Shown here: piece by piece, positions 15,094 through 20,479 of the stretch
How the letters are laid out: each line of letters starts with the position of its first letter
Position numbering within the stretch: the stretch's first letter is position 1
Assembly: GCA_002361775.1 (NCBI GenBank)
Contig: DETV01000007.1
Span: 1-20,479 of the forward strand
Source of the DNA: Eubacterium sp. UBA3279
Lineage (GTDB): Bacteria; Bacillota; Clostridia; Lachnospirales; Lachnospiraceae
Direction: 5' to 3'
DNA length: 20,479 nt
Position numbers and translations under genes: made by a program
Notes under the pieces: generated by a model
Told to the model about the DNA's origin: nothing
What the model saw: only the letters and a program-made list of their open reading frames with translations
Databases searched by the model: none

Positions 15094-16125
15094 CTAGAAC
15101 TGTTTTAAGAATCTGTAATCATTTTCATACAGAAGACGCATATCGTCGATCTCATATTTCAAAAGGGCAATTCGCTCCAGACCTACACCAAAAGCAAATC
15201 CTGTGTATTCTTTCGGATCAATACCACACATTTCCAGTACATGAGGATGAACCATACCACAGCCCAGAATCTCTATCCAACCGGAACCTTTACAGAAACG
15301 GCAACCGGAACCTCCACATTTAAAGCAGGAAACGTCCACCTCAGCGCTGGGTTCTGTGAATGGGAAATGATGAGGACGGAATTTTGTTTTTGTCTCCGGT
15401 CCAAATAATTCTTTCGCAAATTCTTCCAGAGTACCTTTCAAATCTGCAAAGGTAATATGTTTATCAATAACCAGACCCTCGATCTGATGGAAAGACGGGG
15501 AATGCGTAGCATCCACTTCATCAGAACGGAAAACACGTCCCGGAGCAATCATACGAATGGGAAGTTTTCCCTCTTCCATAGTTCTCGCCTGAACAGGGGA
15601 AGTCTGAGAGCGAAGAAGGATACTGTCTGTGATAAAGAAGGTATCCTGCTCATCTCTTGCCGGATGATCTTCCGGAATATTTAATTTTGTAAAGTTATAA
15701 TCTGCATATTCTACTTCCGGACCTTCTACCACTTCATATCCCATACCGATAAAAATTCTCTCCACTTCTTCCAGGGCGATGGTGTTGGGATGACGGTGGC
15801 CTACATTTGCTTTTTTTGCAGGAAGTGTAACATCAATCACTTCCGCTGCCAGTTTTGCCTCTCTGATTTCTTTTTCCAGACGGGATTTTGTCTCTTCCAT
15901 CATGGATTCGATATTGGCGCGTACCTCATTTACCATCTGTCCTACCTTGGGACGATCCTCCGGCGCCACATCTTTCATACTTTTCAATACAGAAGTAAGC
16001 TGACCCTTCTTTCCAAGAAAGCTGACTCTGACATCATTTAATTTGTCCAGGGCATCTGACTGCTGAATTTTTTCAGAAGCCTCGTCCAGAATTGCCTGCA
16101 AAGTTTCTTTTATACTATTGCTCAT
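15094..16125 (-). CDS. pheS: Phenylalanyl-tRNA synthetase alpha subunit
   Basis: This is the catalytic alpha subunit, a class II synthetase of 343 residues, the usual length. The N-terminus is a predicted tRNA-binding coiled coil. Motif 2 appears as FRSDEVDATHSPSFHQIEGL and motif 3 as FGVGLERIALLKY. A cysteine cluster (CFKCGGSGCRFCKGSGW) lies before the GCGMVHPHVL block, as is common in Firmicutes PheS, and may bind zinc. I chose the ATG at 16125 because GGAG lies seven bases upstream; the ATG at 16131 is too close to that site, and the frame further upstream lies in the leader. The gene is under the T-box leader and followed by pheT. Confidence 0.98.
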   Translation of the reverse strand: MSNSIKETLQAILDEASEKIQQSDALDKLNDVRVSFLGKKGQLTSVLKSMKDVAPEDRPKVGQMVNEVRANIESMMEETKSRLEKEIREAKLAAEVIDVTLPAKKANVGHRHPNTIALEEVERIFIGMGYEVVEGPEVEYADYNFTKLNIPEDHPARDEQDTFFITDSILLRSQTSPVQARTMEEGKLPIRMIAPGRVFRSDEVDATHSPSFHQIEGLVIDKHITFADLKGTLEEFAKELFGPETKTKFRPHHFPFTEPSAEVDVSCFKCGGSGCRFCKGSGWIEILGCGMVHPHVLEMCGIDPKEYTGFAFGVGLERIALLKYEIDDMRLLYENDYRFLKQF

Positions 16126-16251
16126 GACCATTCTCCTTTTTCTTTTCTTATTCTGTGAAATTCTCTGTGATCCCTTGTTTCTGTAAACAAAAAACATTCC
16201 TGTTGATTTTGCTCACAGTAATACGCCTCACAATGCCGCGCAAACAGCTAC

Positions 16252-16293
16252 AAAAAAACCTCGTCTCTCTACGCTCACATAGAGGGACGAGGT
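16252..16293 (-). terminator. Intrinsic terminator of the pheS T-box leader
   Basis: ACCTCGTCCCTCTA (16280-16293) pairs with TAGAGAGACGAGGT (16258-16271) over 14 positions with one G-U pair, followed on the minus strand by seven T. It lies directly after the T-box sequence. The 126 bases from here to pheS (16126-16251) hold no gene; the only structure seen is a short TTGTTT/AAACAA inverted repeat. Confidence 0.92.
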
Positions 16294-16508
16294 ATAATCT
16301 CGCGGTACCACCCTGATTCCCGGATACACTCCGGACACTCTGGCTGAACTTAACGCGTTCTGACGCCATCCCCTACTATCTCTTCAGGGATGAAGCTCCG
16401 GTGGGAATCTCAATATATATCTGAACTTAAAAGGGCTTACAGCCGATGACCCTCTCTCTCTGAAAGAAAATATATATCTACTGACACCTTCACAGCATTT
16501 ATCTATCA
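16252..16508 (-). promoter_or_regulatory. T-box riboswitch, phenylalanine-specific (UUC specifier), controlling pheST
   Basis: The T-box block on the minus strand includes GGGTGGTACCGCGAG (16299-16313). Stem I features upstream include GTCAGTAGA near the 5' end and a CAGAGAGAGAGGG apical region. The predicted specifier is TTC at 16405-16407 in the context GAGA-TTC-CCACCGGAGC, which parallels the leucine leader of this window. UUC is a phenylalanine codon, matching pheS. Uncharged tRNA-Phe should favour the antiterminator and raise expression of pheS, pheT and probably the histidine-phosphatase gene. Confidence 0.95.
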
Positions 16509-16514
16509 CCGTTT

Positions 16515-16543
16515 ATTCTACCCACATTTTTATAGTCTGTCAA
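16515..16543 (-). promoter_or_regulatory. Sigma-A promoter of the pheS T-box leader
   Basis: TTGACA (16538-16543) and TAGAAT (16515-16520) on the minus strand are 17 bases apart, with a start near 16508. The -35 hexamer contains the TGA stop of the YihY-family gene, so the promoter overlaps the end of that coding region. Confidence 0.85.
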
Positions 16544-17481
16544 GTTTTTTTATCTGGTTCTTCGTTTTCCTCTTTTTCCTTCACTTCATCATCACGAAAC
16601 CCTTCCAGAAATTCCCGATACTCTGCACGTATCCTTTCCGCAGCCATCTGATGAAGTTTTCGAAAACGATCCTCAAAATACGCATTGATCTCTGCTCCGA
16701 TCAAAATAATATACATACAAAAATACATCCACAACAAAATCAGTATCAACGTGGTCAGACTTCCGTACATATTAGATAATCCATCATACACATCAATGTA
16801 AATGGAAAATCCAAGAGAAAACAAAGACCAGGCAACTGCCGAACTTACCGCTCCCGGAATCTGGTATTTTAAACTGGCCTTTCTGTTGGGAAGAAATTTA
16901 TAAATCATAAGAAAAATAAGAATCAGAATACAAACCGAAATCACAGTTCGCATCCCAATAATGTACGCTGTGATTCTCCCCAACATAGGAATATATTTTG
17001 TAAGTAATTTCTGAATACTGTTACCAAATACCAGTAATACCAGGCTTCCAATTACCGCCACAATGAAAAACAGCGTGTAAATTGCGGATCGGAGCCTTGT
17101 AACCAGATAATTTCTTGTTTCGTCCACATGGTAAATAGCGTTCACTCCATCTGTGAGGGCTTTTATTCCTTTCCCCGCACTCCACAGAGTAAAAATTGCT
17201 GATACCGGTACAACTGCTGTTCCCTTGGCATATACCTCTGATACTATACCCAAAAGAAAATTACGAAACTCTCCCGTATCCGGCATAATCTGAAGCAACA
17301 TATCTGTAACCATCTTCTGGTCACTGATCGGAGGAATATACTGGATCAGCGTAAGAAGCAGCATAAGAAAAGGAATAAAGGACAACAAAATAAAATAGGC
17401 GGCCTGAGCAGCAAAAGCACCCACATGGTCTTCCTTGAGACGATCCATAAAACCAAAAATGATTTTCAGATACTTTTTCAT
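16540..17481 (-). CDS. YihY/BrkB family inner-membrane protein
   Basis: This is a 313-residue polytopic membrane protein. The N-terminal amphipathic KKYLKIIFGFMDRLKEDHVG block followed by AFAAQAAYF opens the YihY domain, and about six hydrophobic segments follow, ending near LWMYFCMYIILIGAEINAYFEDRF. The last 40 residues are charged and probably cytoplasmic. The family was once called ribonuclease BN in error; its transport or envelope role is not established. I chose the ATG at 17481 because AGGAAGG lies about nine bases upstream; the ATG at 17502 has no such site. It has its own promoter and no obvious terminator, so its transcript probably runs into the phenylalanine T-box leader. Confidence 0.93.
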   Translation of the reverse strand: MKKYLKIIFGFMDRLKEDHVGAFAAQAAYFILLSFIPFLMLLLTLIQYIPPISDQKMVTDMLLQIMPDTGEFRNFLLGIVSEVYAKGTAVVPVSAIFTLWSAGKGIKALTDGVNAIYHVDETRNYLVTRLRSAIYTLFFIVAVIGSLVLLVFGNSIQKLLTKYIPMLGRITAYIIGMRTVISVCILILIFLMIYKFLPNRKASLKYQIPGAVSSAVAWSLFSLGFSIYIDVYDGLSNMYGSLTTLILILLWMYFCMYIILIGAEINAYFEDRFRKLHQMAAERIRAEYREFLEGFRDDEVKEKEENEEPDKKT

Positions 17482-17518
17482 TCTATTTTCCTTCCTAAAC
17501 ATATTTTATTATCCATAC

Positions 17519-17547
17519 ATCATACTATTTTTTCCTTCTCCTTGCAA
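17519..17547 (-). promoter_or_regulatory. Predicted sigma-A promoter of the YihY-family gene
   Basis: TTGCAA (17542-17547) and TATGAT (17519-17524) on the minus strand have a 17-base spacer. The start would be near 17512, about 30 bases before the ATG at 17481. It lies in the 102-base gap after the SpoIID-type gene. Confidence 0.6.
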
Positions 17548-17583
17548 GTTATTCCCAATAATCCCACAATACAACAGAAGAAT

Positions 17584-19071
17584 TTATTCTTTTATTCCTT
17601 CGATGGTTATATCTTTATAAAATAACTGAAGAATTTCTTTCCAGCTTCGCCCCGTTTCTCCCAGATATTTTGCTCCATTCTGACTCATTCCCACACCATG
17701 ACCATATCCTCCCCCTGTAATTGTAAAACCAGTCAGTTGTTCTTCCTCATATACTTCATCAATGACAAAATAGCTGCTGGGCAAAATTTTCATATTTCCC
17801 CGCTCTTTTCCGTCCACACAGCGGATCGGTATATCTTTCGGCGAGAAAAAATCTCGTATATCATATTCATTGCAAATACTCTCTTTCCCATCTTCTCCCG
17901 TCAGAACCAGTTCCCTCACTCCTCCTCCCTCAGAACGCTTTATCACCTGAAACCCCTTAAGTTTACCAATCTGAGGAAATCTTTCCCTACATTCAGACTG
18001 CAGTTTTTCTATGGGAAAAGTTATTTGCCAACGATACCAGGATTCCTCTTTTTCAAAATCATCCTCCTGTATCCCACAGATAAACTGTCGAAACGCTTCT
18101 TCCGTAAATCCGGTATTTCTGCCGCTGTCCTGTCCGGAAGCCACCGCCTCTACGGTTTTGGAAGATACAGAAACACTTTTCAGATACGGCGCCGTCTCCT
18201 GTGTATCCCATACTTCATCCGTACTGGTATATCCGCAGGAGGTGGAAAAAAAATAAGCCTGCACCGGTTCTCCCTGCCAGCACATGATCTGCCCCCGGGT
18301 ATCCTCCACTGCCTGATCTGTAGACTCCTGCCGGGAAATATTATGGTACACCTGAAAAGAGACCGTATCATCCACGTCAGCCCCATAATCCTGCAGTCTT
18401 CCCTCCCTTATCTGACTGACGGCATACGTTCTGGCACAGACTGCCTGGGCTTTTAAAGCTTCCAAAGGATAACCGGATGGCATCTCACTGGGAACCACAT
18501 ATTTCAGATAAGTCTCCAGATCTACTTCATTGATCAAACGAAAGCCTCCCGGCACGCACAGAATTTCCAACACACCTTCATAAGCTGGCAATCCCTCATT
18601 TTTTTCCAGTGAAGAGACTGTAATTGTCCCTTCCTTTTCTTTCCCCTGTACCCTGATACAGCCTGTAGTAAGAATATCTTTTATATTTATCTCTTCTCCG
18701 GGAGGAAACTCCTGTTCCAAATCTCCGGTGATCTGAATACCCCCGGAGGAAAACAGTACTACATCCTCATGCACATACCCGGATTGTGTGTTATCTGTTA
18801 AAAGCACACGAATAGCAGAAGGAATTTCCAACGAAATGGCAGCAGTCTCCTCCTTTCTTTCCTTACTCTGAGACTGTACTTTTTCGCCCTCGTTCACTAT
18901 TTCCACCTCGGAAATACTCCGTTCTTTTTGCTCCCGCAAAATACCCTCTTCAAATTCCTGGTATAAATGTTTTTCCTTCCTTCCCAGAACAAGGGCCATC
19001 ATTCCGATGATCAGAACAAAAGCCTTTACCAAAAACACATAATTCCATTCATTTCTGTCATTTTTCATCAT
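17584..19071 (-). CDS. SpoIID/LytB domain protein (peptidoglycan lytic transglycosylase type)
   Basis: This 495-residue protein is anchored by one TM segment at about residues 10-30, followed by a charged linker to residue 80. The SpoIID domain carries VVPSEMP with the catalytic glutamate at 196, then YPLEALKAQAVCARTYA, STSCGYTSTDEVW and the closing GYGHGVGMSQNGAKYLG (454-470). SpoIID cleaves denuded glycan strands during engulfment in sporulation. Known SpoIID proteins are shorter, near 340 residues; the extra length is in the linker and in an insert after residue 300. True spoIID usually has sporulation neighbours, absent here, so a paralogue is possible. ATG codons at 19071 and 19068 are adjacent. 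The upstream ribosome site is weak (CTAGG), and no promoter is clear. Confidence 0.9.
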   Translation of the reverse strand: MMKNDRNEWNYVFLVKAFVLIIGMMALVLGRKEKHLYQEFEEGILREQKERSISEVEIVNEGEKVQSQSKERKEETAAISLEIPSAIRVLLTDNTQSGYVHEDVVLFSSGGIQITGDLEQEFPPGEEINIKDILTTGCIRVQGKEKEGTITVSSLEKNEGLPAYEGVLEILCVPGGFRLINEVDLETYLKYVVPSEMPSGYPLEALKAQAVCARTYAVSQIREGRLQDYGADVDDTVSFQVYHNISRQESTDQAVEDTRGQIMCWQGEPVQAYFFSTSCGYTSTDEVWDTQETAPYLKSVSVSSKTVEAVASGQDSGRNTGFTEEAFRQFICGIQEDDFEKEESWYRWQITFPIEKLQSECRERFPQIGKLKGFQVIKRSEGGGVRELVLTGEDGKESICNEYDIRDFFSPKDIPIRCVDGKERGNMKILPSSYFVIDEVYEEEQLTGFTITGGGYGHGVGMSQNGAKYLGETGRSWKEILQLFYKDITIEGIKE

Positions 19072-19091
19072 AACCTAGTATATGTTTTTTC

Positions 19092-19132
19092 ACAAAAATA
19101 ATGCTCCGCACATCCGAAAATGTACAGAGCAT
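19092..19132 (-). terminator. Terminator of galM
   Basis: ATGCTCTGTACAT (19120-19132, minus strand) pairs with ATGTGCGGAGCAT (19101-19113) over 13 positions with two G-U pairs and a six-base loop, followed by TATTTTTG. It lies 22 bases after the galM stop and only about 20 bases before the SpoIID-type start, leaving little room for a separate promoter. Confidence 0.8.
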
Positions 19133-19154
19133 ACCAGAACAATTCATAAAATGA

Positions 19155-20198
19155 TTACAAATAAAATTTAAATACCGTTCTCGTATCGTATTTTTCTCCC
19201 GCTTTCAAAAATGGCTGTGCAAAATGAGCATCATTTACTGCATTTGGACAATACTGAGATTCCAGACAGAATCCTGTCCGTTTTTCATAAACCACTCCAT
19301 TTTTACCCTGTTCAGACTCGATAAAATTACCGGTATAGAACTGAACTGCAGGACAATCAGTGAAAGCTTCCAGATGAATACCGGTTTTTTCGCAATATAC
19401 TTTTGCCATCCAGTCCATCTTTCCTTCTTTTTTATCCAAAACAAAGTTGTGATCATATCCCCCTGTAAGCTTCAACTGTTCAAAATCAGCATCGATTTCT
19501 TTTCCGATAGCTTTTGGCGTTGTAAAATCCATAGGTGTTCCTGCAACCGGAGCGATCTCACCAGTAGGAATAGATTTGAAATCAATCACAGGAGTATAAT
19601 AAGAAGCATGAAGCTGAACAATCTGGTCATAAACCAGTCCGGAATCATCTCCGCCCAGATTAAAATAACTGTGATTGGTCATATTTGCCACAGTATCCTG
19701 ATCACAAGTTCCCTCGTAATGAATATCCACACTGTTATCTTCTGTCAATGTATACGTCACAGTAATCTCAAAATTACCAGGAAATCCCTGTTCCCCATCA
19801 GGACTTGTATGATGGAAAGCCACACCATTCTCAAAAGGACTGGCATCCCACATCATAAATTCAAAACCGTCCGGACCACTGTGAAGATTATTTCCATTTT
19901 CATTGGGCGTCAACTGAATCTTTTTCCCATTTAATACAAAAGCTGCCTGATCGATACGATTTCCGTTTCTTCCAATAGTAGAACCGAAGTGGGGAGCATT
20001 CACCTGATAATCTTCCCCATGATCATATCCCAGTACCACATCTTTATATTCTCCATCTTTGTCTTTCACTAAAACGCTTACCAAAATTGCACCAAAATCG
20101 GTAACCTTCATCACCATACCCTGATTGTTAGTTACCGTATACAAGGAAATCTCCTGCCCATCCTTTGTTTTCCCAAAATTCTGTCTTTCTACACTCAT
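19155..20198 (-). CDS. galM: Aldose 1-epimerase (galactose mutarotase)
   Basis: It interconverts the alpha and beta anomers of galactose and related aldoses, feeding the Leloir pathway. The 347-residue length is normal. Conserved catalytic positions are visible: His106 in NNLHSG, His176 in TNHSYFNL (the general acid) and Glu313 in CLESQ (the general base), with Asp in GGYDHNF. There is no signal peptide, so it is cytoplasmic. The ATG at 20198 has GGGAGG about seven bases upstream. No galK, galT or galE is next to it. The gene starts 22 bases after a hairpin that ends the 6S RNA, and no separate promoter is visible, so it may depend on readthrough. Confidence 0.97.
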   Translation of the reverse strand: MSVERQNFGKTKDGQEISLYTVTNNQGMVMKVTDFGAILVSVLVKDKDGEYKDVVLGYDHGEDYQVNAPHFGSTIGRNGNRIDQAAFVLNGKKIQLTPNENGNNLHSGPDGFEFMMWDASPFENGVAFHHTSPDGEQGFPGNFEITVTYTLTEDNSVDIHYEGTCDQDTVANMTNHSYFNLGGDDSGLVYDQIVQLHASYYTPVIDFKSIPTGEIAPVAGTPMDFTTPKAIGKEIDADFEQLKLTGGYDHNFVLDKKEGKMDWMAKVYCEKTGIHLEAFTDCPAVQFYTGNFIESEQGKNGVVYEKRTGFCLESQYCPNAVNDAHFAQPFLKAGEKYDTRTVFKFYL

Positions 20199-20220
20199 AA
20201 AAAACCTCCCTTAACCATGA

Positions 20221-20246
20221 AAGAGAGCCATATAAATGACTCTCTT
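20221..20246 (-). terminator. Hairpin at the 3' end of 6S RNA, before galM (weak terminator)
   Basis: AAGAGAGTCA (20237-20246, minus strand) pairs with TGGCTCTCTT (20221-20230) over ten positions with one G-U pair and a loop of TTTATA. Only a TCTCTTTC run follows, so termination is probably incomplete. Confidence 0.55.
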
Positions 20247-20249
20247 GTT

Positions 20250-20451
20250 TATCTTTCGTAGTCCCGGAATGCCGTTGACCTTTTTTTGACGCCTAGCGGA
20301 TGCTAGGTGGGTGACCGCAATATCTCTTCTGTCTTCCGCTGCGTAATGACGGCCTGACATCCAATCAATGATATAGGAATCCCATAAACGTAAATGTAGG
20401 TTCAAAAATAAGGGGTATGTCGAACATTCCAGGATACTTTCTTTTTTCTTT
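20250..20451 (-). ncRNA. ssrS: 6S RNA
   Basis: 6S RNA folds as a long rod that mimics an open promoter and binds sigma-A RNA polymerase. Here the ends close: TCCTGGAATGTTCG (20421-20434, minus strand) pairs with CGGCATTCCGGGA, ending near 20262. The 5' ATGTTCG and 3' CGGCAT blocks match, from memory, the closing stem of E. coli 6S RNA (GAGATGTTCG with GGCATCTC). Inside, TTGAACCT faces AGGTCAA, and a small CCTAGC/GCTAGG hairpin (20292-20307) sits where 6S RNAs carry a hairpin beside the central bubble. The span of about 190-200 bases fits. Both ends are approximate. Confidence 0.85.
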
Positions 20452-20457
20452 AGACTT

Positions 20458-20463
20458 ATTATA
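20458..20463 (-). promoter_or_regulatory. -10 element of the 6S RNA promoter (window edge)
   Basis: TATAAT on the minus strand is a consensus -10 hexamer about seven bases before the predicted 6S start near 20451. With a 17-base spacer the -35 element would begin just beyond the end of the window. Confidence 0.7.
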
Positions 20464-20479
20464 CATTAGTCTATGCACA

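Noticed and set aside
16148..16369. A 73-codon open frame on the minus strand before pheS
   Set aside because: It overlaps the T-box core and the terminator of the phenylalanine leader, which explain the sequence. No family is recognisable.
19072..19100. A sigma-E-like promoter (CATATACTA) just before the SpoIID-type gene
   Set aside because: The -10-like element is only a few bases from the ATG, so the message would be nearly leaderless, and the -35 match is poor. The sequence alone does not support it.
20211..20405. A 64-codon open frame on the minus strand before galM
   Set aside because: It lies within the 6S RNA and its terminator hairpin. Its apparent coding sequence is the paired RNA itself, and no ribosome binding site precedes it.

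Overview
The window looks like ordinary chromosome from a low-GC, spore-forming Clostridia, most likely a Lachnospiraceae member. The reasons are two aminoacyl-tRNA synthetase operons under T-box control, AGGAGG-type ribosome binding sites throughout, a SpoIID-type protein, a DegV/FakB protein, a divergent second EF-G and a 6S RNA. The family assignment is inferred from protein flavour; no 16S rRNA is present. I find no tRNA, rRNA, CRISPR array, complete prophage or complete insertion sequence.

Layout, left to right. 1-406: an AT-rich end with a direct-repeat array (possibly the edge of an IS), a possible 36-residue protein and a large terminator hairpin. 407-3188 (minus): leuS with a complete leucine T-box leader (specifier CUG) and its own sigma-A promoter. 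3204-6021 (minus): an unrecognised three-TM exported protein, a DegV/FakB protein and a broken DUF2804 remnant, with a promoter upstream. 6065-8216 (minus): an EF-G-like GTPase with its own promoter. 8339-11966 (plus): a three-gene aromatic amino-acid operon, DAHP synthase - prephenate dehydrogenase - EPSP synthase, from promoter to terminator. 11976-16543 (minus): a phenylalanine T-box leader (specifier UUC), pheS, pheT and a histidine-phosphatase gene, meeting the aro operon at a shared bidirectional terminator. 16540-17547 (minus): a YihY/BrkB membrane protein. 17584-19071 (minus): a SpoIID/LytB protein. 19155-20198 (minus): galM. 20250-20463 (minus): 6S RNA with its -10 element at the window edge.

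Functionally the window joins aromatic amino-acid synthesis to amino-acid sensing. The aro operon makes DAHP, EPSP and the tyrosine precursor. The neighbouring pheST and leuS operons read uncharged tRNA-Phe and tRNA-Leu through T-boxes. In both leaders I could place the specifier codon by the same flanking pattern (specifier, then a CCGGAGC block), and each codon matches the downstream enzyme. The leads most worth a second look are the exported protein of unknown function, the doubly deleted DUF2804 remnant, the degenerate G4 motif of the EF-G-like GTPase, 6S RNA placed directly before galM, and the repeat array with a small ORF at the left end. I see no convincing evidence of a wholly new multi-gene system.
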